The notes: generated from the sequence alone by a model not told the origin. A stretch of DNA of 37,213 bases from CAZKHG01 sp964552655 (GCA_964552655.1 CAZKHG010000032.1:1-37213); one strand, 5' to 3'. Positions 24,465 through 34,062 are shown, counted from the first letter of the stretch. A program made the numbers and translations.

Positions 24465-26156
24465 CTATAATCGGTTTGTATATAAAAATCGCTTGATCTT
24501 TTGGGTTGGAGTCTTCTCAAAAGGTTCAACCTGTAAAACCACCATGTTCAGCTTTGCAAAATTTGATACCTTTGAGTTTACATAAATGCGAATTTCTTCG
24601 GCCAATTCATCCATTTGCCCTTCAAGGGAGGAATGAAAGTTTTTGGCGGAACTTTTAAGGTGTGTATATTTTTTTTCGATTTCCTCAAAGTTGAGATGAA
24701 CCCGTGCCACCAGTTTACCTTTTAATTCATAGACTAGTGATTCAATAACAAGCTCATGTGCATTTAGCACCTCCTCAATAGCCTCGGGGTAAATATTCTC
24801 ACCGCTTGGGCCAAGTATCATGTTCTTTAATCGTCCCTTAAGCTCAACATAGCCATTTTCGTCCATCACGCCAAGGTCACCGGTTTTCAACCAGCCATCG
24901 TTGGTGTAAATTGCACTGGTAAGTTCCGGTTCTTTGTAATAACCAATCATATTGTTGGCACCACGAACAAATATTTCGCCCTCGCCAGTTAATGGATCAG
25001 GGTCATTAATTTTCATCTCCTGACCGGGTAAAGCAAACCCTGCTGCTCTGAATTTCACCAGCTTTGGCGTACAACCGCTTAGCAATGGCGACGATTCTGT
25101 CATCCCATAACCAATGGAATAGGGGAATTGTCCTTCGTACAGGAATTGTTCAACTTCGTATGAAAGTTTAGCCCCGCCAACGCCAAAGAAATGCAGTTCA
25201 CCTCCAAATGCCTTGTGTAACTTCTTTGCGGCAATCTTATGTATAAATTTTCTACCAAAACTCGTATTGTAAAGTTTCCTTTTTAACGGGGATGAATGAA
25301 TTCCTGGCAAAATCTTACTCCTGAAAATCTTTTCAATCACCAGAGGAACAGAAAGTATCATGGTGGGTTTTACAATTTCCATAGCTGGTAATAACACCGC
25401 TGCAGTTGGTGGTTTTGGTAAATAGTAAACTGTAGCGCCCCTCATCATGGGAATAACAAAACCAATAGTACACTCATAGGTATGGGGTAATGGGAGAATA
25501 GATATCAACCTGTCTTTATCATTTACATCCTGTATCCCAAGAGTAGCCACAGCATTGGATATAATATTTTTATGTGATAGCATAACACCTTTAGGCCTTC
25601 CTGTTGTACCCGATGTGTAAATGATTGAAACCAGATCATCCTCTTCCGGAACCGGGTAGCTAAAATGATCAGGAAATAAATTTGATGTTGAAGGAAATGA
25701 GTAGTTAACAATGCTTTCAGGATTAAATTCCTTACTATCAATCACCTCAAAATTATTCAGCAGGATTTTAGCATCAATAAGATTTTCGTTGATGTTATTT
25801 AAACGGGGGTAAAGCTTTGCAGAAACAAAAATTAATCTGGATTCACTATGCCTTATGATGTTTTCCACCTCCGATTCAGAAAAATCAGTCAAAATTGGTA
25901 CAACAACAGCTCCAATTGTTGTAATGGAAAGATATGCAATTCCCCAGTTAGGGCTGTTCTCACCAAGCAAAGCCACCCTGTCCCCTTTATTTACACCCAG
26001 GGTTATAAGAACCCCGGAAATATTACGAACTGCTTTATATAAATCGGAATAGCTAATTGGAGCTTCTCCAATAAATGCCAATGCCGATCTATTAGAGTAT
26101 TTATCCCGGGAATTGTCTAACATCTCCCGGAAGGTGAGTTTATTTAATTTTTCCAT
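24465..26156 (-). CDS. AMP-forming long-chain acyl-CoA synthetase-like ligase
   Basis: 563 residues. ANL-superfamily motifs in order: A3 P-loop YTSGTTGRPKG (180-190), A4-like LPLPHTYECTIGF, A5 GYGMTESSPLLSG, A7 GWLKTGDLGVMDENGYVELKG, A8 GRLKNMILGPSGENIYPEAI and the C-terminal lysine region EKTPTQKIKRFL (A10). It activates a carboxylic acid, most likely a fatty acid, as an acyl-AMP and then forms the CoA thioester. The missing signal peptide and its length fit FadD-like long-chain ligases. It is monocistronic and convergent with the pyrophosphatase gene, whose product would remove the PPi it releases; that link is only suggestive. Chain-length preference cannot be read. Confidence 0.9.
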   Translation of the reverse strand: MEKLNKLTFREMLDNSRDKYSNRSALAFIGEAPISYSDLYKAVRNISGVLITLGVNKGDRVALLGENSPNWGIAYLSITTIGAVVVPILTDFSESEVENIIRHSESRLIFVSAKLYPRLNNINENLIDAKILLNNFEVIDSKEFNPESIVNYSFPSTSNLFPDHFSYPVPEEDDLVSIIYTSGTTGRPKGVMLSHKNIISNAVATLGIQDVNDKDRLISILPLPHTYECTIGFVIPMMRGATVYYLPKPPTAAVLLPAMEIVKPTMILSVPLVIEKIFRSKILPGIHSSPLKRKLYNTSFGRKFIHKIAAKKLHKAFGGELHFFGVGGAKLSYEVEQFLYEGQFPYSIGYGMTESSPLLSGCTPKLVKFRAAGFALPGQEMKINDPDPLTGEGEIFVRGANNMIGYYKEPELTSAIYTNDGWLKTGDLGVMDENGYVELKGRLKNMILGPSGENIYPEAIEEVLNAHELVIESLVYELKGKLVARVHLNFEEIEKKYTHLKSSAKNFHSSLEGQMDELAEEIRIYVNSKVSNFAKLNMVVLQVEPFEKTPTQKIKRFLYTNRL

Positions 26157-26303
26157 GCAAATTTGTTAAGTTCCAGCCACACAATCGAACTGGCAAATGT
26201 ACAAAGAATTAACCAATAATAAAAATCTGGTAATGAATCAGATTCATTGATGAAAATTAATCACCCAGATAAAACGAGTTGTAAGTGCTTTATAAAAGGA
26301 TTA

Positions 26304-27314
26304 CTACCTAAAAGTTTTTCGTCGCCTTATAAAAAAATCGAAAAGCAATAATTTACGGAAATGTAGGTTATTATTTACATTCATTTGATTAATGGCAATC
26401 CTTTTAGACTTCATTTTTGATTTTAGGAGCCAGAAAGATTGATGTGCTTGCAAAACTGCTAATGCAAAACGTATTCGGCCAGTTATCAGGTAAACGATAG
26501 CTGAAGCCCAGTCAAGAATGAATCTAACACCAAGAACAGGGAAAAAACTTTTTCGGGGTAAATTTTTATAAAGCATCAGCAGGTTATTCCTGTAATTGAG
26601 CATCAGCTTATGCGGGTTGTTATTCGGAAGGGTTCCACCTCCAACATGAAAAACAAATGAATCAGGTATGCACCAAACAGAAAATCCAGCACTCTTCATT
26701 CGCCAGCAGAGATCAATTTCCTCCATGTGGGCAAAAAAGTCATCGTCCAGTCCATCAACTTTCCGGAAAGATTCAGCTCTGACAAACATACAAGCTCCAC
26801 TGGCCCAAAATATTTCCATTGGTTCATCATATTGTCCAAAATCCTCTTCAATTGTATTTAACATTCTGCCTCTGCAATAGGGATATCCCATGATATCAAT
26901 AAACCCACCTGCTGCTCCGGCATATTCAAAATAATTTCGCCTGTTAAAATCGAGGATTTTTGGCATACAAGCACCAACATTCGGGTGAGAATCCATAAAG
27001 TCAATAAGCGGTTCCAGCCAACCCTCAGGGGTTTCTACATCAGAATTCAGCAGAACAAAATACTCTGCATCAACCTGATTCAATGCTAGGTTGTAACCCG
27101 AGGAGTAGCCGTAATTCCTGTCAAGCCTGATTACTCTAACTGATGGGAAATCATTGGCTAAAACCAATAGCGAATCGTCAGTTGAACCATTATCAGCGAC
27201 AACCACCTCAACATTTCCAATTGATGAGTTGGCTATAACATGTGGCAGAAATTTTTTAAGGTAATTTGAGCCATTCCAGTTAAGGATAACCACAGCAACT
27301 TTTAATCTACCCAT
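26304..27314 (-). CDS. GT2 family glycosyltransferase
   Basis: 336 residues with a GT-A fold: VAVVILNWNGSNYLKKFLP (7-25), VVVADNGSTDDSL (37-49), NYGYSSGYNLAL, the metal-binding LLNSDVETPEGW (D92 near the DxD position), and ASGACMFVRAESFRKVDGLD, FFAHMEEIDLCWRMKSAGF, typical of the rhamnosyltransferase-like branch. The donor is a nucleotide sugar; a role in surface polysaccharide or glycolipid is likely but unproven. Its start overlaps by 8 bp the upstream acyltransferase gene, so the two are co-translated and may act on the same envelope lipid. It is the last gene of the long minus-strand run. Confidence 0.9.
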   Translation of the reverse strand: MGRLKVAVVILNWNGSNYLKKFLPHVIANSSIGNVEVVVADNGSTDDSLLVLANDFPSVRVIRLDRNYGYSSGYNLALNQVDAEYFVLLNSDVETPEGWLEPLIDFMDSHPNVGACMPKILDFNRRNYFEYAGAAGGFIDIMGYPYCRGRMLNTIEEDFGQYDEPMEIFWASGACMFVRAESFRKVDGLDDDFFAHMEEIDLCWRMKSAGFSVWCIPDSFVFHVGGGTLPNNNPHKLMLNYRNNLLMLYKNLPRKSFFPVLGVRFILDWASAIVYLITGRIRFALAVLQAHQSFWLLKSKMKSKRIAINQMNVNNNLHFRKLLLFDFFIRRRKTFR

Positions 27315-28212
27315 TTGCTGCCAATGTTTGGTTGGGGTAATCCGATCGCTTGTATTTCCAACGTCTGTGCGACCATAACCAGTACTCGGGAGCCTGCCTA
27401 ATCAGCTTTTCCAAAGCTTTTACATGCAATGCAGTAATTTCATAAGGTTTGGTTTCCAGGGGATTTTCACAAAGTAGTTCCAAATCAACCTCATATCTCC
27501 CTCTGCGAACCTTTTTTACGTTGCAGAAAAAAACAGGTTGATTCAGCTTCCTGGCAATTTTTTCAACACCTAGGAAAACAGGAGTTTCCTGGTTCATAAA
27601 GGTAACCCAGTAATGAATATCGCGTTTTGCAGGGGTTTGATCGCTTATCAGGCCTAAAAAAAATAGCTTTCCCTGGTTATGATAGCTAATTGCTGTTTTA
27701 AATGTATCCTGCATGGGAACTGGCACACCACCAAATTTCTGACGTCCCTTGTTAAGTAAATTCTCGTAATATTTATTAACCAGAGGCTTGTAGATGCCAA
27801 TGGTAAGGTGCTTATTTACCTCGCCAAATAAAGCGAGAATTTCCCAGTTACAATAATGGCCTGCAGCAACAATAACGCTGTTCCCTTTATCAAAATACTT
27901 GTGCAGTAGCTCAATATTATTGAATTTGCATAGCTTTTTAACTCTTTTTTTACTCGCATGAAGCTGAAAAAAAGATTCTACAAATAAATCGGCCAGATGG
28001 ATATAAAATCTTTTCTCAATTTTAATTATCTCTTTTAATGCTTTATCGGGAAAGGAGTTAGCTAAATTTTGCCTTACTGTTGCCCTCCTGTATCGAACAA
28101 AATAATACATTACGAAAGCAGCGGCATTGGAAAAACCGTACAATACCCATAATGGAAGCTGGGCAAATAACCAGGAAAAAAAATAGAATGAGTAGAACCT
28201 GATAGCCTGCAT
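27307..28212 (-). CDS. LpxL/HtrB-like lysophospholipid acyltransferase
   Basis: 301 residues. An N-terminal hydrophobic segment (about 8-38) anchors it to the inner membrane. The acyltransferase HX4E motif is H119 to E124 in AAGHYCNWEI, with GLISDQTPAKRDIHYWVTFM and FLGVEKIARKLNQPVFF as further family blocks, and EYWLWSHRRWKYK at the C-terminus. LpxL/LpxM enzymes add secondary acyl chains to lipid A; in Bacteroidota relatives may instead acylate aminolipids, so the substrate is open. It overlaps the downstream GT2 gene by 8 bp and follows the inositol-monophosphatase-family gene by 19 nt. Confidence 0.9.
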   Translation of the reverse strand: MQAIRFYSFYFFSWLFAQLPLWVLYGFSNAAAFVMYYFVRYRRATVRQNLANSFPDKALKEIIKIEKRFYIHLADLFVESFFQLHASKKRVKKLCKFNNIELLHKYFDKGNSVIVAAGHYCNWEILALFGEVNKHLTIGIYKPLVNKYYENLLNKGRQKFGGVPVPMQDTFKTAISYHNQGKLFFLGLISDQTPAKRDIHYWVTFMNQETPVFLGVEKIARKLNQPVFFCNVKKVRRGRYEVDLELLCENPLETKPYEITALHVKALEKLIRQAPEYWLWSHRRWKYKRSDYPNQTLAANG

Positions 28213-28231
28213 TGGTTTGGTAAAAATTTAA

Positions 28232-29023
28232 TCAAAACATAAAATTACTGACAACACCCTTAAATTCATCAAATATATTTGAATTTGATGCAATAATTTC
28301 TTTCCCAAAAATATAATTTTTTTTGCCAGAAAAATCGGAAACTTTACCACCAGCCTGTTCAACAATAAAAGCACCTGCAGCAACATCCCAAGGGCTGAGG
28401 CTATACTCGTAAAAGGCTTCAAACCTGCCACATGCAACGTAAGCCAGGTCTGTAGCAGCCGATCCCAACCTTCTTAACCCATGGCTGTTTTCCATAAAGT
28501 ACTCCATAGTTTTAAAGAAAGGTTTAATCCTGTCATAGGCATAATACGGGAAACCGGTTGCTATTAATGAATCGGCTATCTTACCCGAACTACTAACCTT
28601 AATTGTTTCGCCATTCATAAATGCGCCGGCATCTAACCATGAAAAGAAACACTCATCGAGGCTTATCTCGTAAACAACTCCCAGGATAACCCTCTCTTTT
28701 TCCATTAAAGCTACGCTAACAGCGTAAGGTGACAAACCATGAATAAAATTTGTAGTACCATCCAAAGGATCTATTACCCAGTTTAAGCCATTTTCATTAG
28801 CTTTACCAGTCCCCTCTTCTGCAATAAAACCAGCTTCAGGCAGAATCAAATTAAACCCCTTTACCAACAACTGTTCAGCAGATTTATCAACATACGAAAC
28901 AAAATTGTGCAACCCTTTAGCTTCCACCGAATTTAAACTGAAACCCAGCCGCTCCCTTTTTATAAATCTTCCGGTTTCTTTTACCAGCTCAATGGTTTGC
29001 TCACAGATTCGTTCTAGGTTCAT
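28232..29023 (-). CDS. Inositol monophosphatase family protein
   Basis: 263 residues. Metal- and phosphate-binding motifs are complete: E69/E70 in FIAEEGTGK, DPLDGTTNFIHG (85-96) with D85 and D88, and the second site SPWDVAAGAFIVEQAGG near 210. The family hydrolyses small phosphate monoesters such as inositol-1-phosphate, and also includes CysQ-type and SuhB-type proteins; which role applies is not decidable here. It is cytoplasmic, with no signal peptide. It lies 38 nt downstream of mtaB and 19 nt upstream of the acyltransferase gene. Confidence 0.92.
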   Translation of the reverse strand: MNLERICEQTIELVKETGRFIKRERLGFSLNSVEAKGLHNFVSYVDKSAEQLLVKGFNLILPEAGFIAEEGTGKANENGLNWVIDPLDGTTNFIHGLSPYAVSVALMEKERVILGVVYEISLDECFFSWLDAGAFMNGETIKVSSSGKIADSLIATGFPYYAYDRIKPFFKTMEYFMENSHGLRRLGSAATDLAYVACGRFEAFYEYSLSPWDVAAGAFIVEQAGGKVSDFSGKKNYIFGKEIIASNSNIFDEFKGVVSNFMF

Positions 29024-29061
29024 GATTTATTACTTTTTAGATTAACAAGAATATTATTGTA

Positions 29062-30390
29062 TCAGAAGAGCGTTTTCAGCTTATTATCAGACAGGAAATC
29101 AATGGTCATATTCCCGTTGTCATTAATTCCTTTCATAGTTACCTCATATATTTCACCTACCATTTGCTTATTATATGGTGCTTCCACTTTAATGTAATTT
29201 CCGGTGAATCCAAACATTGAATTCCCTTTGCGGGATGACTCAAACAAAACATACTGTTTTTTCCCAATGTTCTGTTCGTAAAAATTTTTATGGGCAATCA
29301 GGTTGAATTCGTTAAGTTTATCAACCCGTTTTCTGATATCAGAATTTTTCACCTTCCCATAAAAGTCCTTTGCGGGAGTGTTTGGCCGCTCTGAGTAAGG
29401 GAAAATGTGAATAAAGGCAGGATTTATGTTCTTAATATATTCAAAGGAATCGTAAAAGTCGTTATCGGTTTCTCCAGGAAATCCGACAATAACATCAATG
29501 CCAACAAACACATCCGGAATATGCTTTCGTATTGCCATTAGCTTATCGGAAAAAAGCCGTGTGGTATATCTCCTTCTCATCAACCCGAGGATCCTATCTG
29601 AGCCAGACTGAAGCGGAATATGAAAATGTGGAAGAAATTTCTTTGAACCTGCAATAAAATCAATAATTTCATCGGTAATTAGATTGGGCTCAATGGAGGA
29701 AATTCTGAATCTTTCAATGCCCTCAACCCTTTCGAGGGCTTTTATTAAATCAAAGAATGATTCATTTGAGGTTTTGCCAAAATCACCGGTATTCACACCG
29801 GTAAGAATCACCTCCTTAGTTCCATTTGCAGCTATTTCTTTTGCTTGCTGAACCAACCTGTCCACAGGCATATTCCTGCTTTTCCCTCTGGCAAGTGGAA
29901 TTGTACAATAGCTACAGTGGTAATCGCATCCATCCTGCACTTTGAGGAATGATCTTGTTCTATCTCCAGAAGAATATGCCGGGAAGAAATCATCAATTAG
30001 CTCAACATCACAGCTGTATATTTTAGCGCTTGCCTTTTGTAAGCCTTTATCAATTCTAAGGGGTATATTGAACTTTTCAGAAGAGCCAAGAACAAGGTCC
30101 ACCCCTTCAATTCCGGATATTTCTTCAGGGTTAAGCTGGGCATAACAGCCCACTACGGCTATATATGCATTAGGCGATTTATGCGTAAACTTTCTTATGG
30201 CCTGACGGCACTTTTTATCGGCATGATCGGTAACCGAACAGGTATTAATTACATAAATATCTGCTTCCGATTCAGGTGAAACCCGTAGAAAGCCATTCTC
30301 CTGAAACTGGCGGGCAATTGTAGAGGTTTCTGAAAAGTTCAGCTTACAACCCAACGTATAGAATGCAACTCTTTTGGCAGGTTCAACCAT
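29062..30390 (-). CDS. mtaB: tRNA (t6A37) C2-methylthiotransferase MtaB
   Basis: 442 residues from the ATG at 30390; an in-frame ATG at 30423 adds 11 residues, but family members normally have about 11 residues before TLGCKLN. MtaB adds a methylthio group to N6-threonylcarbamoyladenosine at position 37 of ANN-decoding tRNAs. The N-terminal cluster cysteines C15, C51 and C82 (TLGCKLN, NTCSVTD, VVGCYAQ) and the radical-SAM cluster C155/C159/C162 (CDYHCSYCTIP) are all present; a TRAM domain closes the protein. TLGCKLN and its size favour MtaB over MiaB or RimO. Only 5 nt (from the upstream ATG) separate it from ppx. Confidence 0.93.
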   Translation of the reverse strand: MVEPAKRVAFYTLGCKLNFSETSTIARQFQENGFLRVSPESEADIYVINTCSVTDHADKKCRQAIRKFTHKSPNAYIAVVGCYAQLNPEEISGIEGVDLVLGSSEKFNIPLRIDKGLQKASAKIYSCDVELIDDFFPAYSSGDRTRSFLKVQDGCDYHCSYCTIPLARGKSRNMPVDRLVQQAKEIAANGTKEVILTGVNTGDFGKTSNESFFDLIKALERVEGIERFRISSIEPNLITDEIIDFIAGSKKFLPHFHIPLQSGSDRILGLMRRRYTTRLFSDKLMAIRKHIPDVFVGIDVIVGFPGETDNDFYDSFEYIKNINPAFIHIFPYSERPNTPAKDFYGKVKNSDIRKRVDKLNEFNLIAHKNFYEQNIGKKQYVLFESSRKGNSMFGFTGNYIKVEAPYNKQMVGEIYEVTMKGINDNGNMTIDFLSDNKLKTLF

Positions 30391-30428
30391 TCGCGAAAAT
30401 TTCCGCAAACTTACAACAATCATTGAAA

Positions 30429-31340
30429 CTAGAAGGTAAGTAACCCTTTTTTCTGCTTGCTATATTCTTTATAGAGCTGACGTACAATGCCATCGGACAC
30501 CCCAATGGTTGGTACAATAATTTCTCTGGCATTGGTCCATTTCATTATTTTAAGGTAAATATCTGATGCAGGGATAATAACATCGGCCCGGTCCGGGTTC
30601 ATACCTAAAATCTTAATGCGCTCATCCATTGTATAGTAGCTGATAAATTTATTAAGCTCATCCAATTCGGTAAAACTTAGTGGTTGGTTCTCCTTTTTAC
30701 CGGAGATCTTGAAGAGCTTGTTGATATTACCGCCAGAACCAATCAGCCTTACCGTCCGGTTTTTAAAGTCGAGTTCACCCAGCCACTTTTTGATCTTATT
30801 GTAGTCCTTTTTATCCACCTTATTGTTAAGTATTCTAATGGTTCCAACATCAAACGACTTACTGGCAATTCTCTTCTTATCAGCAAACAGTGAAATCTCA
30901 GTGCTACCACCGCCTACATCAACATACAGGTAAGGGCTAGAGTCATCAATCATCTCAACAATCTGGTTAGCATAAATAATTTCTGCCTCTAGCTTACCAT
31001 CAATCACCTCTATCTCAATGCCAGTTTCTTTTTTCACCTTTTTGACAACCTCTTTTGCATTGGCGGCCTCACGCATAGCGGATGTAGCACAGGCGCGGTA
31101 GGCAACTACATCTTCAACCTGCATTAAATACTTATAAGCCAGCATGGTTTGAACCAGCTTATTGATCCTGGGCTCCGAAATCTTCCCTTTGGTAAATGAA
31201 TCTTCCCCTAAACGCAGAGGCATACGGATCAGCGAGGATTTTCGAAAAACTGTTTTTCGTTCATCCTCAATAACATTGGCTAACAGCAAACGCACTGCGT
31301 TTGATCCAATATCGATGGCTGCAAATTTTAATAGTTTCAA
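30429..31340 (-). CDS. Ppx/GppA-family exopolyphosphatase (TTG start)
   Basis: 303 residues, the short two-lobe form without the C-terminal HD-like domain of E. coli Ppx. Actin-like ATPase motifs: AAIDIGSNAVRLLL (7-20), ATSAMREAANA, and YVDVGGGSTEISLF (about 137-150). It degrades inorganic polyphosphate from the ends or hydrolyses pppGpp. The start must be TTG: the codon at 31340-31338 begins MKLLKFAAIDIGSN, an in-frame stop lies five codons upstream, and the first ATG is near residue 40. The TTG overlaps the ppk1 stop (TTGA), which points to translational coupling and a deliberately weak start. Confidence 0.9.
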   Translation of the reverse strand: MKLLKFAAIDIGSNAVRLLLANVIEDERKTVFRKSSLIRMPLRLGEDSFTKGKISEPRINKLVQTMLAYKYLMQVEDVVAYRACATSAMREAANAKEVVKKVKKETGIEIEVIDGKLEAEIIYANQIVEMIDDSSPYLYVDVGGGSTEISLFADKKRIASKSFDVGTIRILNNKVDKKDYNKIKKWLGELDFKNRTVRLIGSGGNINKLFKISGKKENQPLSFTELDELNKFISYYTMDERIKILGMNPDRADVIIPASDIYLKIMKWTNAREIIVPTIGVSDGIVRQLYKEYSKQKKGLLTF

Positions 31341-33418
31341 CTTACCTGTTTTTTAGTTGTTTCAGCTTCGCGATCTAAGTAATAGCGATGGAGCTCAAAT
31401 TGTGATCGGTAATCCTTCTTTGAACCGCATATCCTGAACTGGTTATCCTGTTTGTGGTTAACAATCCTCGATTTAACATTATCTTTCAAAGCGGCATCCA
31501 CGATGTGCTTGAGCTCCTTTTTCGCCTCATGGTCATAAACGGGGCAGGCTACCTCAACCCGATAATCGAGGTTACGGGTCATCCAGTCGGCAGAGGATAT
31601 AAAGTACAGCTCGTTGCCATTATTGCCAAAAATAAATATCCTTGAATGCTCCAGGAGCATATCAACAATGCTGATAACCTCAATATTTTCGCTTTGTCCT
31701 TTGATACCCGGTACAACAGAACAAGTACCACGAACCACTAGCTTTATTTTAACCCCGGCATTGCTAGCCTGATAGAGTTTGGCAATCATATCTTCATCTA
31801 TCAGGTTATTGATTTTACAATGGATATATGCCGGGAGTTTTTTTCTTGCATTCTCAATCTCATTATCAATCAAGGTGGTAAGCTTTCTTCGCATGTTGGC
31901 TGGCGATACAAGTAAATGCTTGTAGGTAAAGGTTTTGTAGTTAAATTCGAGGAAGGTGAAAACTTTTTCCACCTCTGATGTAATTCGTTTATCGGAGGTT
32001 AAAAGGATAATATCAGTATAAACGGTTGCATTCCCCTCGTGAAAATTCCCGGTGCTTACGCTGGCATAGTTGAGAATTTTTTTACCTTCTTGTAAGGTTA
32101 TCAAGGTAAGCTTACCATGGACTTTGAGCCCGGGCACCCCAAAAATTACATTTATTCCGGCTTCCTGCATCTGGTGAGACCAGTAAATATTAGAGCCCTC
32201 ATCGAAACGAGCGGTCAGCTCCACCACTGCCGTAACCTTTTTGCCGTTGTGTGCAGCATTTATCAATGCGTGTATAACCTTTGAGTCGGTTGCCACTCGG
32301 TAAAGCGTGACTTTGATAGATTTTACCCTTGGATCGATTGCCGCCTCACGCAGCATCTTGATATAGTATGAAAAGCTATGAAAGGGAACGTGTAACATTA
32401 TATCCTTTCTGTTCAGTACGGCTATGATACTTTTCGAATCTTCCAGGTCTTTCAGCGGGACGGGTTTCATCGGTTTATAAACCATATTCTCACCGCCTAT
32501 CACAGGGAATTTCATAAAATCCTTGAAGTTGTGGTATCTCCCACCGGGAATCAGGTTATCTTCATCGTCCAGCTCCATTTTATCAATAATGAATTTGAGC
32601 AAATCGGGGGCAATTTCAGCATCATAAACAAACCTAACAGGTTCCCCCCTTTTCCTTTTCTTAACCCCTTTGGATATCTTTTCCAACAAGCTTTCAGCAA
32701 TATCATTATCAACGTCGAGCTCGGCATCGCGGGTGATCTTTATGGTATAAGCTTCATAGGAATCAAAATCAAAGATGCTGTACACCTCATTCAGGCAAAG
32801 GCGAATAACATCATCTAAAAGGATGATGTATTTTTTGCTATTCACCTCTGGCAGGACAATAAACCTGGATATCCCCGATGAAGGTATTTCAATCAGGGAG
32901 TATTCCGGTTTCCCGGGAAATTTCTTTTTTGCCAGCTTTACGGCAAGGTAGATGGATTTATCGGTTAGCTCGGGAAACTTCTCAAGATTGGTGAGCATAA
33001 TAGGAGCTATAGCCGTGGAGATTTTTTCATTGAAAAGATCTCGTAAAAACTCAATGTGCTGTGGAATAAGTTCTTTCTCGTTTACCAAGAGAATATTATT
33101 TATCTCGAGCTCCTTGCGGATTTCCAGAAAAGTTTCATCAAAAATCTCCTGAAACCCGATAACAATTTTTTGAATCTTCTCCAGAATTTTCTTGGGTTTC
33201 TCACCAATTATTTTTTTGGCTCCCTTGTTGAATTCGGTTAAACGCTTCAGTGTGGCAACCCTCACGCGGAAAAACTCATCGAGGTTGTTGGAAAAAATGG
33301 CCAGAAACTTTAACCTTTCAATTACCGGTACGTTAGGATCGGCTGCCTCCTGCAATACACGATGGTTAAAAGACAACCAACTGATCTCCCGGTTTACCAG
33401 ATATTTACTCTTTGCCAT
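31337..33418 (-). CDS. ppk1: Polyphosphate kinase 1
   Basis: 693 residues, normal for PPK1. N-terminal domain: NREISWLSFNHRVLQEA (8-24). Active-site residues: the autophosphorylated histidine H434 in PGLKVHGKLTLI and the second conserved histidine H591 in LLEHSRIFIFG. Further hallmarks are YRVATDSKVIHALI, AHNGKKVTAVVELTARFDEG, STGNFHEGNATVYTD and SSADWMTRNLDYRVEV. PPK1 reversibly transfers the gamma-phosphate of ATP onto polyphosphate at the membrane. It lies between a SixA-like phosphatase gene (40 nt upstream) and ppx (4-bp overlap), placing synthesis and breakdown on one transcript. Confidence 0.96.
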   Translation of the reverse strand: MAKSKYLVNREISWLSFNHRVLQEAADPNVPVIERLKFLAIFSNNLDEFFRVRVATLKRLTEFNKGAKKIIGEKPKKILEKIQKIVIGFQEIFDETFLEIRKELEINNILLVNEKELIPQHIEFLRDLFNEKISTAIAPIMLTNLEKFPELTDKSIYLAVKLAKKKFPGKPEYSLIEIPSSGISRFIVLPEVNSKKYIILLDDVIRLCLNEVYSIFDFDSYEAYTIKITRDAELDVDNDIAESLLEKISKGVKKRKRGEPVRFVYDAEIAPDLLKFIIDKMELDDEDNLIPGGRYHNFKDFMKFPVIGGENMVYKPMKPVPLKDLEDSKSIIAVLNRKDIMLHVPFHSFSYYIKMLREAAIDPRVKSIKVTLYRVATDSKVIHALINAAHNGKKVTAVVELTARFDEGSNIYWSHQMQEAGINVIFGVPGLKVHGKLTLITLQEGKKILNYASVSTGNFHEGNATVYTDIILLTSDKRITSEVEKVFTFLEFNYKTFTYKHLLVSPANMRRKLTTLIDNEIENARKKLPAYIHCKINNLIDEDMIAKLYQASNAGVKIKLVVRGTCSVVPGIKGQSENIEVISIVDMLLEHSRIFIFGNNGNELYFISSADWMTRNLDYRVEVACPVYDHEAKKELKHIVDAALKDNVKSRIVNHKQDNQFRICGSKKDYRSQFELHRYYLDREAETTKKQVS

Positions 33419-33458
33419 TTTTCAACAATTGATTTTATATCATACAAATATATACCTT

Positions 33459-33956
33459 CTATTCCTTTTTGGGGTACTCAAAAAAGAATGATTTCAGCTT
33501 ATTTTTCGAGATATCTTTCCAGGAATCAATAGAAAATGACATCCCTACCATACCTGAGGTTGGGATGTTATCAATTGATTCATTAATAAAATTATTAACA
33601 AAATAGGTTAATGTAGGGTTATGACCCACGATCACTATTTTCATCAAATCATCAGGTAAATGCTTTACGATTTTAAGAATACCCGACTCCGTTGATTCAT
33701 AGATATTGGCATCTATCTTAATTTTCTCCGGCGAAATACCGGTAATTCGCGAAAAAATTATGGCCGTATGAATGGCACGGTTTGCGGGACTTGATATGAT
33801 TAAATCTACATCATTCAGCTGATTTTTCAGCTTTTTTGCCATAAAAATGGCATCGTTAATTCCCCGGCTAATCAATGCCCGATCAATATCATTTTTATCG
33901 GGTTCATCCCATGAAGACTTCGCATGCCGGAGGATATAAAGTGTTTTGGCGTTCAA
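33459..33956 (-). CDS. sixA: SixA-type phosphohistidine phosphatase (histidine phosphatase superfamily)
   Basis: 165 residues from the TTG at 33956. No ATG or GTG lies in front of the first strand; another TTG at 33986 would add ten residues. The catalytic RHAKSSWDE motif follows TLYILRHAK; the second arginine and histidine are in ISSPANRAIHTAI and IVIGHNPTLTYF-like VGHNPTLTYFVN. SixA removes phosphate from phosphohistidine proteins, in E. coli acting on phosphotransfer proteins; in many genomes it neighbours polyphosphate or CHAD genes. Here it is directly upstream of ppk1 (40 nt), whose mechanism runs through a phosphohistidine. No CHAD domain is seen. Family is sure, substrate unknown. Confidence 0.88.
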   Translation of the reverse strand: MNAKTLYILRHAKSSWDEPDKNDIDRALISRGINDAIFMAKKLKNQLNDVDLIISSPANRAIHTAIIFSRITGISPEKIKIDANIYESTESGILKIVKHLPDDLMKIVIVGHNPTLTYFVNNFINESIDNIPTSGMVGMSFSIDSWKDISKNKLKSFFFEYPKKE

Positions 33957-33996
33957 AACTGATGTGTTAGGTTGAAAATTAAACAATTAAAGGTAC

Positions 33997-34030
33997 AAAA
34001 AATCCCCGGAGTAAATAGCTGCTTCGGGGA
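33997..34030 (-). terminator. Intrinsic terminator of the phoH gene
   Basis: TCCCCG (34003-34008) pairs with CGGGGA (34025-34030); the stem extends three more pairs including one G-T, leaving a 10-nt loop. On the minus strand six T residues follow. It lies 33 bp past the phoH stop and separates phoH from the sixA-ppk1 operon. Confidence 0.75.
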
Positions 34031-34062
34031 AATTTAACCCAATTTTAATATTGATCCTGATC

